Shown: positions 8,607 through 17,278, counted from the stretch's first letter. The stretch is 31,011 nt of DNA from Ceratorhiza oryzae-sativae (GCA_030998015.1 JARWMV010000165.1:1-31011), one strand, 5' to 3'. The notes: generated by a model from the sequence alone, not told the origin. A program made the numbers and translations.

Positions 8607-8948
8607 ACGGGGCGCTTGGCCAAAGGCACAATGCGCCCATCCCACATCACGGCTCTCCGCGTGTGGGCCGTGCCTCTGGCACGATCTACACGCGGGAGAA
8701 AGATTGAATAACTAATCTGTTTTCAGTGGCTCTGACACTAGGTTTAAAGTAATATCGTACTCGTGTAGCAAGATCAATGGAGCTACCTACGTATTGCTCG
8801 CCAGGTTTTTTGTTAGTAAAAACATACACACCAGCAAATCGATTGTTTATACTATCTTCATGGTTTTTACCTAAACTTCTTCCGATAGTATCTAGAAGTA
8901 ATTTACTTGAATTTTTTAAAGGCAAATCTAGTTCTACCTTTTTTAATA

Positions 8949-9055
8949 CCCCAAATTGGGGGTGTAGATTTGCCTGCGCAAATCACCCCCAATTTAGGAG
9001 TCCTCAGCGCTTAGGCCGCGCCTAAAGGCGCGATCAGAGAGCGCTGCCCAACTCC
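8949..9055 (+). repeat. Type-E double hairpin
   Basis: CCCCAAATTGGGGGTG...CACCCCCAATTT with loop GTAGATTTGCCTGCGCAAATC, then CAGCGCTTAGGCCGCGCCTAAAGGCGCG...GCGCTG. Other copies: 20185-20285, 25371-25459, 27082-27179. Confidence 0.88.
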
Positions 9056-9100
9056 TGCCCCCCAAACATGTGCAGCTACGCTGCATTGTTTGAGGGGCAT

Positions 9101-9323
9101 ACGCGTAGGGTCAACCAGCATTGTATTTATATATAAATACATGCTGTTGACCCGAGGGGTATGGTTATCGAGGCCGCGTTCGCGGCGAGGTATTGCGAGG
9201 TACCCTGGAACTTTAAGTTCCAGGGTACCTCGGAATCAGACGCCGCGCGCACGCCAGGGCCGCCTTGGCTTGATGCCAAGCTTGCTTGGCTTAAGCCAAG
9301 GCGTTCGCAGGCGTGCACGGGTC
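9101..9323 (+). repeat. Family A element, module 3 partly lost, in GIY-YIG copy 2
   Basis: Start is altered (ACGCGTAGGG instead of CCCCCGCTTAGGG) where it meets a type-C hairpin (9057-9099). Together with an E hairpin it forms one cluster interrupting ITQDE of the GIY-YIG gene. Confidence 0.92.
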
Positions 9324-9594
9324 ATATTCATCTTGTGTAATAAATAAAGAAAAATGAGCCAAATATTTATCGATTAATTCTAAACTTACTGGTTCGTTAC
9401 TTTTCAATTGACGTTTAGCTAATATGTAAATATTATCCGTAGGTTGACCATTATCTTTTTCATTTAATAAATTTAAAAAAGATTCTGTTGTAGATTTTCT
9501 ATCATTCCGTCGACGGTGACCCCCAATAATTGCAATGTCGCCATTGACCCCCCAAACTGCCATTCCTTGACAATTCCTTAGGAAATGTCAAGGA

Positions 9595-9778
9595 TTGGAG
9601 CTGGGACCGCCCGAATGGTTTCGGGCCCAAAACCACCGTAAAGGTGCATTTCGGGCGTCCCCAGCGCGGCCGGCGTCTGATTCCGAGGTACCCTGGAACT
9701 TAAAGTTCCAGGGTACCTCGCAATACCTCGCCGAGAATCGAATGATTTGCGAAGGCAAATCTACATCGATTCTCGAGG
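9595..9778 (-). repeat. Module cluster between second nad3 copy and GIY-YIG copy 2
   Basis: GGGACCGCCCGAATGG..., module 2 and the GAGAATCGAATG/CATCGATTCTC hairpin. The part from about 9633 (AACCACCGTAAAGGTGC) is repeated nearly exactly at 20618-20767. Confidence 0.88.
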
Positions 9779-9783
9779 GTGAT

Positions 9784-10185
9784 AATATCTAATAAATTTT
9801 CAGTTTGTGGGCTCATCAGAGTTAATAATACTAAAATAAAAAGAGGGCCCTTCTCCGACTTAGGAGAGGGGAGGGGTTTTAATGGTGAATTTTCTTCGGG
9901 TCGTAGTGAAGCAACCGAAGTTTTTTGTTCTGTAAAGTATAGTGCTCCTGATCCGATTTCTAATACAAAACCTACAGTTAAGACAGCAAAAAAGATCGTA
10001 ATTATCCAAAATCCGTATGAGGATACTTGGTAAAGAGTTACAGCTAGAGGGTAAACTAAAAGCAACTCTAAATCGAAAATTAAGAACAAGATACCGACTA
10101 TATAGAATTGTACATGGAATGGTGATCTAGTTTGACCGTAGATTGGTGAGAAACCGCACTCGTATGCTTGTACTTTTTCTCCCAC
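9784..10185 (-). pseudogene. nad3: Second, N-terminally truncated nad3 copy (displaced C-terminal part)
   Basis: Begins at about codon 37 of nad3: [20 protein letters not shown], then [48 protein letters not shown] and a related extension ([32 protein letters not shown]). About 80% identical to the intact copy by eye over ~90 residues, with no stop or frameshift in the conserved part. No start or N-terminal helix is present; only about 45 nt separate it from the stop of the upstream GIY-YIG gene. It ends in an inserted hairpin at about 9777. This is best read as the old nad3 3' end left behind when an incoming GIY-YIG element supplied a new one. A plain tandem duplication is the alternative. 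Confidence 0.88.
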
Positions 10186-10431
10186 CAGTAGTCGTGGCTA
10201 TTGACCCCGGCCCCAGCCGTGGCTCCCAGGTTAATCTCTCAAGATAGTCCACCCTTTGTAAGACTCACCGGACTTCATTTTCAATATTTTATCTTTACCG
10301 ATGTATCTGGAATTATCTAGATCAAAAGATTTCGTGAATTTGGAGGCACTTCTCAAAGAATAAAATAAGTACTCTTTATTTGTCTCATCGTCAACCAGTG
10401 TAATAGAAATTTTCTGATTTGACTTATTCTG

Positions 10432-10588
10432 ACCCGTGCACGCCTGCGAACGCCTTGGCTCATATTGACCTTAAGGTCAATAATCAAGCCAAGTCGGCCC
10501 TGGCGTGCGCGCGGCGTCTGATTCCTAGGCAATACCTCGCCGAGAATCGATGATTTGCGAAGGCAAATCTACATCGATTCTCGAGGGT
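10432..10588 (-). repeat. Family A remnant with module 2 hairpin deleted
   Basis: Module 1 is intact, but in module 2 the whole 30-bp palindrome has been replaced by TAGG (GATTCCTAGGCAATACC), leaving the conserved flanks. This looks like precise loss of a hairpin. It ends in the hairpin GAGAATCGATG/CATCGATTCTC around TTTGCGAAGGCAAA. Confidence 0.9.
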
Positions 10589-10671
10589 AAGGCTTCCCCA
10601 TTAGATATATGTTTCCAAAGAGTGTGTTTACACAAATTAAATTCTGGTAAGATCGGAGCTGAAGATTCACT

Positions 10672-10893
10672 CCGCCGGCGTTAGAGGGAATCCTCAGATG
10701 AGGTAGCCTTGACCATGAGTCTCATGGTCCAGGCTACCTCCCATAAAGATTCCCTCGTAGAAAATGACGACCGTTCGTCATTTTCAGCCGGCGGCTAAAT
10801 ATCGATATTATGCCGCGCACTAGCAATCGCAAACGGTTGCGATTGCTCACGTTGGTTGGTGGGACAAGTCCCACCAGCAACTAACGCGCGCGG
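10672..10893 (+). repeat. DHE copy 11 (forward, 222 bp variant), inside GIY-YIG copy 1
   Basis: Interrupts the C-terminal half of the GIY-YIG gene. TTCACT precedes and AGTGAA follows it, extending the palindrome into the flanks. Confidence 0.96.
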
Positions 10894-10937
10894 AGTGAAG
10901 AATTGTTTTATCGCTATTATAAACGTATAAAGGTCTA

Positions 10938-10988
10938 CTACCCCCCCCAGCTAATGCAGCTACGCTGCATTGTTTGGGGGGTCTACTG
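10938..10988 (+). repeat. Type-C hairpin in GIY-YIG copy 1
   Basis: CCCCCCCCAGCTAATGCAGC with GCTGCATTGTTTGGGGGG. Splits the C-terminal region after KKGN. Confidence 0.82.
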
Positions 10989-11062
10989 TTGCCTTTTTTT
11001 ATGGATAGTTTTGTATTTTCATCCATAGGGCCCCCAGGAGTCGCTCCAGCAACTTTGATATG

Positions 11063-11310
11063 ACCCGTGCACGCCTGCGAACGCCTTGGCTTAAGCCAAG
11101 CAAGCTTGGCTCATATTGACCTTAAGGTCAATAATCAAGCCAAGGCGGCCCTGGCGTGCGCGCGGCGTCTGATTCCGAGGTACCCTGGAACTGAAAGTTC
11201 CAGGGTACCTCGCAATACCTCGCCGCGAACGCGGCCTCGATAACCATACCCCTCGGGTCAACAGCATGTATTTATATATAAATACAATGCTGGTTGACCC
11301 TAAGCGGGGG
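11063..11310 (-). repeat. Family A element (reverse), in GIY-YIG copy 1
   Basis: Full copy with a long module 1 inner hairpin. TATGA on both sides; collapsing it restores LNHIKVAG of the endonuclease, matching LNTIKVAG in the paralogue. Confidence 0.95.
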
Positions 11311-11471
11311 TATGATTAAGAACAGGGTTTTTTGTAAAAATAAAATATTGTTCCAGTGCTAAAGAGAAATCTCGCTCCCTAAATGTGAACTTGTCTTCAA
11401 ACAAGCCAGGGTCTATTACATAGATTTCAAGAGAAAAATTTTCAATGCCATATTCTAACAAAGCCCCGCTA

Positions 11472-11600
11472 ATCGATACCCCTGCCAAGACGTGCGCTAA
11501 AGCGCAGTTCTCTAGGCAGGGTGTAGATTTGCCTTCGCAAATCATCGATTATTGGAGCCCTCCGCGCTTAGGCCGCCCTGCGGGCGATCAAAGAGCGCGG
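11472..11600 (+). repeat. Hairpin cluster in GIY-YIG copy 1
   Basis: Contains CCCTGCC/GGCAGGG with the GCGCTAAAGCGC tip, the TTTGCCTTCGCAAA hairpin and CCCTCCGCGC/GCGCGGAGGG. Interrupts KS|ALLEYG of the endonuclease. Built from modules also seen in A'' and at 18012-18060. Confidence 0.88.
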
Positions 11601-11995
11601 AGGGATTTAGTAATTGCTCTTTTTTCTTTAGCAAGAACGCTAGGACTAAAATATCTATTAATTCTAGCCGCTAAATTTATTGAACTTCCTACATACTGTC
11701 CTCCTGTCAACTTGTTGGTTAGAACGTAAACACCAACAAGACGGTTAGATGGTTTATTCTGAGCTATTGCATCTATAGTTGAATCACTATCTTTGGCTAG
11801 AGGCAATTTAACTTCCAATTTTTTAATCCCACTTAAAATATCTAACTCATCTTGGGTTATAGAAATAGAGAACTCGGCAAGAATTAGGTTAATAATTTTA
11901 GCGTCTGTTGGAACTCCTGATGCTATGTGACGTTTAGCCAGTAAATAAACATTATCAGTGTCTTGCCCCTTATCTTTTTCGGTAACTAATTCAAA

Positions 11996-12224
11996 CCCCC
12001 GCTTAGGGTCATCCAGCATTGTATTTATATATAAATACATGCTGTTGACCCGAGGGGTTTGGTTATCGAGGCCGCGTTCGCGGCGAGGTATTGCGAGGTA
12101 CCCTGGAACTTTCAGTTCCAGGGTACCTCGGAATCAGACGCCGCGCGCACGCCAGGGCCGACTTGGCTTGATTATTGACCTTAAGGTCAATATGAGCCAA
12201 GGCGTTCGCAGGCGTGCACGGGTC
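11996..12224 (+). repeat. Family A element (forward), composite with DHE
   Basis: Full copy between the nad3 extension and GIY-YIG copy 1. CAAA precedes it; on the other side the expected duplication is replaced by the abutting DHE. Confidence 0.95.
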
Positions 12225-12446
12225 CCGCCGGCGTTAGAGGGAATCCTCAGATGAGGTAGCCTTGACCATGAGTCTCATGGTCCAGGCTACCTCCCATAAA
12301 GATTCCCTCGTAGAAAATGACGACCGTTCGTCATTTTCAGCCGGCGGCTAAATATCGATATTATGCCGCGCACTAGCAATCGCAAACGGTTGCGATTGCT
12401 CACGTTGGTTGGTGGGACAAGTCCCACCAGCAACTAACGCGCGCGG
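12225..12446 (+). repeat. DHE copy 12 (forward, 222 bp variant), in nad3/GIY-YIG frame
   Basis: Abuts family A element 11996-12224 with no spacer. On the minus strand nad3 runs into it and gains a 33-residue tail (RALVAGG..., ARHNIDI) and a stop. Removing both elements rejoins complete codons TCT and TTT in frame. Confidence 0.96.
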
Positions 12447-13031
12447 AGATTTACTTGATTCTATACCAATTATTGGAGCTGCCAAACAAATAAGTGTTTG
12501 TATTTCAGCAAAGTTAGAAGCAAAAGATAAATCATTAGTTAAAGATAAAGAATTAAGACAGTCGAGGTTATTAATTAAAACTAGTCCTAAAACAGCCCAT
12601 TGAGAGAGTGGGTTTATTATAGGGGAGGGGATTTTAGTTTGTAAATCATCTGCAGGACGTAGGTTATCCAAAGAAGTTTTTTGATCAGTAAAGTACAATA
12701 CTCCGGATCCTATTTCCAATACAAATCCTATAGTAAGGATCCCAAAGAAAATAATAAGAATCCAAAAACCGTAAGAAGACACTTGGTATAAACTAACGCA
12801 GGCGGGATATATTAACAGAATTTCAAGATCAAAAATAAGGAACAATATTCCGACTAAGTAAAATTGCACATGAAATGGACTTCGAGTTTGACCATAGATC
12901 GGAGAAAACCCACATTCATAAGCGGATACCTTAGAGTCATCTGGTCTGTGGACGGCTAATAAAAGATTTAAAGCCAATAGTATACCTGTTAAAACAGGAA
13001 CAAATATAAACAGTAATAGTAAACTTGACAT
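12348..13031 (-). CDS. nad3: nad3 (NADH dehydrogenase subunit 3) with C-terminal extension
   Basis: ND3 is a small three-helix membrane subunit of complex I. Residues 1-120 hold the whole family signature: an N-terminal helix, [26 protein letters not shown] (positions ~38-63, with the conserved Cys of the mobile loop), [31 protein letters not shown] and [13 protein letters not shown]. Ordinary fungal ND3 ends about here (115-150 aa). This frame instead continues ~75 residues, enters a DHE at 12446 and stops inside it at 12348. The extension SLDNLRP...PSPI... is shared with the second nad3 copy, so it is real sequence, not chance. If the DHE and the adjacent A element are removed (12446-11996) the frame runs directly into the GIY-YIG gene, suggesting an original nad3-HE fusion. 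Confidence 0.93.
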   Translation of the reverse strand: MSSLLLLFIFVPVLTGILLALNLLLAVHRPDDSKVSAYECGFSPIYGQTRSPFHVQFYLVGILFLIFDLEILLIYPACVSLYQVSSYGFWILIIFFGILTIGFVLEIGSGVLYFTDQKTSLDNLRPADDLQTKIPSPIINPLSQWAVLGLVLINNLDCLNSLSLTNDLSFASNFAEIQTLICLAAPIIGIESSKSPRALVAGGTCPTNQREQSQPFAIASARHNIDI

Positions 13032-13033
13032 AT

Positions 13034-13387
13034 TTAGATATTATACATTGATAGAGCAAGTAGTTGAATGCTATTTAGTACTAAAGTTGGTTTGATGAAG
13101 AATAAAATTATAGATAAAGTTAATGTAGCTATGACAAAGCTATGTGAATTTTGAATAATTGATTTATTCATTAATTCGGCGTTGGCAAGAACTTTGTTCG
13201 CAATTGTTGAGTTTGTTGTAGTTGAATCTGTAGAAGCATCAAAAAAAATTACTCTAATAATTCTTAGATAATATGATGCACTAATTACACTTACCACAAT
13301 AGCTACTAGAGAAAGGAAATAGTATCCTGTACTCATTGATGCATAAAGAACTGATTGTTTTCCAAAAAATCCTAATAGTGGTGGTAC
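13034..13387 (-). CDS. nad2: nad2 exon 3 (C-terminus)
   Basis: Last 117 codons plus [48 protein letters not shown] and a C-terminal hydrophobic helix are typical of the ND2 end. The preceding intron ends ...ATTCG|GTA, with G as the last intron base. The stop (13036-13034) is followed by AT and then the nad3 ATG at 13031, the tight nad2-nad3 junction of many fungi, which implies one bicistronic mRNA. Together the three exons give 531 aa. No repeats are inside. Confidence 0.95.
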   Translation of the reverse strand, partial: VPPLLGFFGKQSVLYASMSTGYYFLSLVAIVVSVISASYYLRIIRVIFFDASTDSTTTNSTIANKVLANAELMNKSIIQNSHSFVIATLTLSIILFFIKPTLVLNSIQLLALSMYNI

Positions 13388-13680
13388 CGAATCTCTATTC
13401 GACCGGCGGGTAAATTTGATAAAATCCATTTAAATGTTCCCAAGTATGTTTATTCACGTCATATTTCAGTAAATGACTATACTCTATAACCTTATCTCTA
13501 CCCTCTATTGTTTTATATTCTTTACTAATAGCTAATTCATGAATTTTCTCTAAATTAACTTGATAGAAATATTTATAACCGAATAGAGGATATTTATTTA
13601 AATATTTAAATAATTCTACTCTTGACTCCAATGTATCAGTTCTTACCCCAAAAGCTTTTTCTACATAATAAGATCTATCT

Positions 13681-13852
13681 CCGCGCGCGTTAGTTGCTGG
13701 TGGGACTTGTCCCACCAACCAACGTGAGCAATCGCAACCGTTTGCGATTGCTAGTGCGCGGCATAATATCGATATTTAGCCGCCGGCTGAAAATGACGAA
13801 CGGTCGTCATTTTCTACGAGGGAATCTTTAGGATTCCCTCTAACGCCGGCGG
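13681..13852 (-). repeat. DHE copy 13 (reverse, 172 bp), inside LAGLIDADG gene of nad2 intron 2
   Basis: Splits the C-terminal region between KTKVIV and RSYYVEKAFG. Confidence 0.96.
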
Positions 13853-14319
13853 ACTATTACTTTTGTTTTAAATAAATCAGCTATTTCTTCCATTAAAGGA
13901 AAAATTGATTCATTTACACTGGGGTCTAATTTTCGAGTATAGATTTGTTTTTGTGTTAGTCTGAGGTAATACACTAAACCTATTAGCATACCTTTTTCAT
14001 TTAACTTCCATGTAGAGTAGAAAGAACTATCAGCCTCCAACATACCAGATAACCATGGGGAATCTCTTAATGGTGATTAATCTTTTCCTAATAAAGGAAT
14101 TGATTCATTTCGGTTAAGATTCAACCAAGCAATTAGGCGGTGAAGAGCTTCTATTTTAGGAGTTCGCATATGACCATTAATTAAATTTACTAATCTCAAT
14201 AAGATATCTTGTTTTTTAACAACGAATCTACCACTTAAGCCATTAGATCTTGTGGCAATGTAACCACCTCCTAAAACAGATTGTATTTTTTTAATAAGGG
14301 GAAGATCTCTAATATCAAA

Positions 14320-14568
14320 CCCCCGCTTAGGGTCATCCAGCATTGTATTTATATATAAATACATGCTGTTGACCCGAGGGGTTTGGTTATCGAGGCCGCG
14401 TTCGCGGCGAGGTATTGCGAGGTACCCTGGAACTTTAAGTTCCAGGGTACCTCGGAATCAGACGCCGCGCGCACGCCAGGGCCGCCTTGGCTTGATTATT
14501 GACCTTAAGGTCAATATGAGCCAAGCTTGCTTGGCTTAAGCCAGGGCGTTCGCAGGCGTGCACGGGTC
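14320..14568 (+). repeat. Family A element (forward), in LAGLIDADG gene of nad2 intron 2
   Basis: Full copy flanked by TCAAA duplications. Collapsing one copy gives the continuous endonuclease sequence IEIAFDIRDL. Confidence 0.96.
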
Positions 14569-14814
14569 AAAAGCTATTTCAATGTAAGGCACATTTTTAG
14601 TAGCTTTAGAGTCAACAGCATTTAAGGGGGTATAAATGGAGCCATCGCCTTCAATGAGTCCAGCTAGGTATGAGCCTAAATGGTTGCTATTATGAATAGA
14701 ATAATTTTGTTTATTTAAATTTGATATAGGAATTAGAGATAAAAGGATTAAATTATGGGATTCTGGGTTGATCATATATCCAGAAATTTACTCGCTGGGA
14801 GAAATAGTTAGTTA

Positions 14815-15146
14815 GATAAATGGACTTTGTCTTCATTTTTGATAAAATGTACCATGTAAAGTCTCTGAAGATTTTATTATGTCAATAATTACAAATCTTG
14901 CGAGTGATCCAATTCTAAGTGTTTTTACGATTAACAAAATTGTAACTTAGATTTAACAGACTTTCTCGCATAGAATGATATTTTAAAGCAATAATCTGGA
15001 ACTAACAAACTCTCAATAAGCCTGTACAAGCGCCGAATCAATTAGGTAGGCGATAAAGTAGGACTTTAGTGGCCCTGCCGGGATTTAACATCACGGGAGA
15101 AGAGTTGTGAAGAGCTTTAACTATTGCAGCTGGCATACCACATCTT
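14815..15146 (-). ncRNA. Group I intron 5' region and core in nad2 intron 2
   Basis: After the GGT of the mini-exon copy and its P1, the minus strand carries R-like CTTCAGAGACTTTACATGG and S-like GAAGACAAAGTCCAT (about 14870-14818), the two strands of P7. P and Q are less clear between 14990 and 14880. No other group I core was found between 16691 and 13388, so this core probably serves the whole intron interval. Confidence 0.75.
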
Positions 15147-15205
15147 ACCAGCCATAGAGAAAAGACAAATAGCAAAACGGGAGGGGATTGTTCCTGGGTT
15201 ATATA
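15147..15205 (-). pseudogene. nad2: Second copy of nad2 exon-2 tail (mini-exon or displaced exon relic)
   Basis: In one frame it reads IPSRFAICLFSMAG, homologous to [14 protein letters not shown] at the end of nad2 exon 2, ending in the same GGT. It is followed by a candidate intron start: GCTGGT can pair with GCCAGC 12 nt downstream, giving a 6-bp P1 with the canonical U-G wobble at the splice point. The copy ending at 16692 has only a weaker CTGGT/ACCAG option without the wobble. It is therefore either a genuine mini-exon or the original exon end displaced by the upstream GIY-YIG gene. Confidence 0.6.
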
Positions 15206-15347
15206 TTTCGGGGATTCATTATATCCGTTATTCAAGACGTTAATTGAATCAGGAATTTACGGGTGCGGAGCAGGCAATTCTTGAAGTGATAGAATATATT
15301 TATTTTTAAATACAGCATTTGAACGAGCATATTTTAAAATAGTATCT

Positions 15348-15519
15348 CCGCGCGCGTTAGTTGCTGGTGGGACTTGTCCCACCAACCAACGTGAGCAATC
15401 GCAACCGTTTGCGATTGCTAGTGCGCGGCATAATATCGATATTTAGCCGCCGGCTGAAAATGACGAACGGTCGTCATTTTCTACGAGGGAATCTTTAGGA
15501 TTCCCTCTAACGCCGGCGG
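15348..15519 (-). repeat. DHE copy 14 (reverse, 172 bp), inside NUMOD1 of nad2 GIY-YIG gene
   Basis: Splits the DNA-recognition helix between RHLNS and DTILKYA. Confidence 0.96.
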
Positions 15520-15679
15520 ACTATTTAAATGTCTAGCTGCAACTCTTGAAGAAATAAAAGTTTGAATTAATATAAAATCAATAGAATATAAAAAAACAGT
15601 TTTACCATTGGCCCTTTGAGAAGCATCTGCTACTAATTTTCGTCGGTCTTCTGTCCAACTGGCACTGATTTTTGCAATG

Positions 15680-15779
15680 ACCTCCCAATGCGTTACCAAG
15701 CCTGTAAGGCCAACGTATTGGGAGGGCCATTACCCCCCCAAACAATGCAGCATAGCTGCATCAGTTTGGGGGGTCAATT
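15680..15779 (+). repeat. Double type-C element in nad2 GIY-YIG gene
   Basis: CCTCCCAATGCGTTACC...GTATTGGGAGG plus CCCCCCAAACAATGC...GTTTGGGGGG. ATTG (minus strand) on both sides; collapsing gives LETIAKISASW. Confidence 0.9.
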
Positions 15780-15966
15780 GTTTCAAGAGCGAGTTTCGTA
15801 CCTGTTCTTGCCTCTCTAATTTTATCTTTAGCCTCTTCAGAGTGTTTAAATTCTAAGGGATTCCCAAAGTTGGGGTGGCTAGAACCTTTTTTACTTTCAC
15901 TCATTTTTTCAATAGCTTCAGTTGAGTGTTTGTAACCTGAAAGGTTACCTGCTGTTTTAAGAATAT

Positions 15967-16132
15967 TACCCGTGCACGCCTGCGAACGCCTTGGCTTGCC
16001 AAGGCGGCCCTGGCGTGCGCGCGGCTCGCCGCGAACGCGGCCTCGTTAACAATGCCCACGGGTCGTTGACCCTCCGCTTTAGCGGCTGAAATCTTGGGTT
16101 ACACCTAAGATTTTAGCCGATAGAGCGGGGGC
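15967..16132 (-). repeat. Family A'' element, short form, composite with DHE
   Basis: Like 7943-8151 but without the CCCTGCC hairpin; near-identical to 21124-21288. Abuts DHE copy 15. Confidence 0.93.
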
Positions 16133-16304
16133 CCGCGCGCGTTAGTTGCTGGTGGGACTTGTCCCACCAACCAACGTGAGCAATCGCAACCGTTTGCGAT
16201 TGCTAGTGCGCGGCATAATATCGATATTTAGCCGCCGGCTGAAAATGACGAACGGTCGTCATTTTCTACGAGGGAATCTTTAGGATTCCCTCTAACGCCG
16301 GCGG
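16133..16304 (-). repeat. DHE copy 15 (reverse, 172 bp), composite with A''
   Basis: Directly abuts the A'' element 15967-16132. The pair interrupts PEY|NILK of the GIY-YIG gene in the AT-rich target GAATAT|AATATTC. Removal without losing a base restores PEYNILK, so no target duplication is needed here. Confidence 0.95.
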
Positions 16305-16691
16305 ATATTCCGGAACTAATGAATCCATGTAATGTTGCTCTCTCATAAGGAGCAATTTACTATTATCTTTAATAGATAAAGAATCGTCAAAAATTATATA
16401 CTCTAAAATTTCTAATGAAAAATTAGAGTGACCATATTTTAGAAGGGCTTTGGCGATAATCGTATTTGTTTTTTTTAAGTTAGATGGGTGATAATAGTTT
16501 AACATTCTTCGATCCAATTTCATACTTGAACCAATATAAGAATTACCATTAATATTGTTAACCCATCGATAAATTCCCATTTTCCCTTTATTTTCGGCTA
16601 AAATTTCTTTTCTCGATGACTGAGAATCAGAATAGATTCTTACTGGAATAATCGCAGCAATTAGAATCTCTTCTGGTATGACTAAATTGTT

Positions 16692-17278
16692 ACCAGCCAT
16701 GGAAAACAAGCAGACGGCAAAACTTAAACTTAACACAGGTTGGTTGAAAAATTGTCCTTTAAGATCCGAAATTAGCTCAATGTCTGAGGTATTTTGTAAA
16801 TTTACAGTATTTGATTTATTTTTATCTTGAGCTTTAGCCCCAAATATAACATACCCAAAGGCTAATAAAATAAAGAATGTATTAACATTAGTTAATGAAT
16901 ATTGAACAAGATAGAATAAAAATGATTCTAATGATTGTTCTGTGTTTATAGCCAAAGATAGAAGTAAGAACCCTACGTGAGAGATAGTACTATAAGCTAA
17001 CAATCTTTTAATTTTATGTTGAGCTAGCCCAACAACTGTACCTATGATTAGTGAAAGAACTGAACATATTAATAGTAAATTTTTAAACACATAGAAATCT
17101 GCACCATGTGTGGCGCCTAAATCTGTTATAAATGCAGGCACTGATGCCTCAATTATAGGTAAACTTGCGATTATGGATCCACTTTGTAAATCTAATAAGA
17201 AAATTAAAATAGTAATTTTAGGCATAACTGTTAACCAAGTTGTAACTATTGTAGGTACATCATTATACACGTCAGGAG
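16692..17278 (-). CDS. nad2: nad2 exon 2
   Basis: Middle exon, 587 nt, continuing [65 protein letters not shown] and [14 protein letters not shown], all diagnostic ND2 motifs. Exons 1+2 total 1242 nt (414 codons), so the frame closes exactly. The 3' end is put after GGT (Gly of SMAG) because exon 3 resumes with [11 protein letters not shown], the normal continuation. The reading frame runs straight on into a GIY-YIG gene. A second, diverged copy of the last ~11 codons lies at 15147 next to a group I core (see mini-exon), so the true splice partner is uncertain. Confidence 0.95.

Larger units (their letters stand above)
8280..9515 (-). pseudogene. GIY-YIG homing endonuclease remnant (copy 2)
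   Basis: Homologous block by block to the GIY-YIG gene at 10231-11995: SFLNLLNEKDNGQPTDNIYIL, ELIDKYLAHFSLFITQDE | A + C + E elements (8949-9323) | LPLKNSSKLL, catalytic GVYVFTNKKPGEQYVGSS (about 8831-8778), IDLATRVRYYFKPSV, VIQSF | insert (8530-8690) | KYGDENFTLSIYKIDPRLFE, FSRALEQYLIFTLNPALNTIKVAG. A TAA interrupts it between FKPL and FSRALEQ. A 42-bp segment is duplicated (8280-8321 and 8354-8395), and the C-terminal DNA-binding part is missing. More decayed than copy 1, so probably an older arrival. Confidence 0.82.
10231..11995 (-). pseudogene. GIY-YIG homing endonuclease downstream of nad3 (copy 1)
   Basis: Starts in frame after the nad3 inserts: FELVTEKDKGQDTDNVYLL, FSISITQDELDIL, catalytic GVYVLTNKLTGGQYVGSS (about 11734-11680), NLAARINRYFSPSVL, KS | hairpin cluster (11472-11600) | ALLEYGIENFSLEIYVI, LALEQYFIFTKNPVLN | A element with TCATA duplication | IKVAG, KLSIKKGN | type-C | DHE | PEFNLCKHTLWKH | truncated A | SNQKISITLVDDETNKEYLF, LRSASKFTKSFDLDNSRYIG, KSGESYKGWTILRD, stop 10231. 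The last part is the DNA-binding tail. Collapsing the A insertion gives LNHIKVAG, matching LNTIKVAG in copy 2. It lies between two nad3 C-terminal copies. Confidence 0.88.
13395..14775 (-). pseudogene. LAGLIDADG homing endonuclease of nad2 intron 2
   Basis: Blocks in order: SYLAGLIEGDGSIY (first helix, about 14680-14636), YIEIAF | A element (14320-14568) | DIRDLPLIKKIQS, YIATRSNGLSGRFV, IEALHRLIAWLN, LLGKD-stop-SPLRDSPWLSGMLEADSSFY (second helix), KLDPSVNESIFPLM, then a DHE (13681-13852), SYYVEKAFGVRTD and ELFKYLNKYPLFGYK, stop TAG at 13395. It resembles the LAGLIDADG proteins of cox1/cob introns. The A element is flanked by TCAAA duplications, and collapsing them restores IEIAFDIRDL. An in-frame TAA near 14078 in the linker before the second helix is not explained by any insert, so this gene is decaying. 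Its stop is 7 bases upstream of nad2 exon 3. Confidence 0.87.
15257..16691 (-). pseudogene. GIY-YIG homing endonuclease with NUMOD DNA-binding tail, fused to nad2 exon 2
   Basis: Runs in frame from nad2 exon 2. The catalytic module is [18 protein letters not shown] (about 16580-16525) with the Arg helix [13 protein letters not shown], then [16 protein letters not shown] and [16 protein letters not shown]+A'' composite (15967-16304) separates this from NILKTAGNLSGYKHS, PNFGNPLEFKHSEEAKDKIREART, a type-C element (15680-15779) inside LETI|AKISASW, and a NUMOD1-like domain FLYSIDFILIQTF, RVAARHLNS | DHE | DTILKYARSNAVFKNKYIL, stop TAA 15259-15257. All family landmarks are present, and only the inserts break it. 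Confidence 0.88.

Noticed and set aside
10200..10260. Group I S element AAGATAGTCCACC on the plus strand at 10240
   Set aside because: No matching R, P or Q elements; on the minus strand the same bases encode the conserved end of the GIY-YIG gene (KGWTILRD).
15967..16304. ATATT target duplication around the DHE-A'' composite
   Set aside because: Both copies of the AT-rich sequence are needed to restore PEYNILK, so the flanking similarity is part of the original site, not a duplication.
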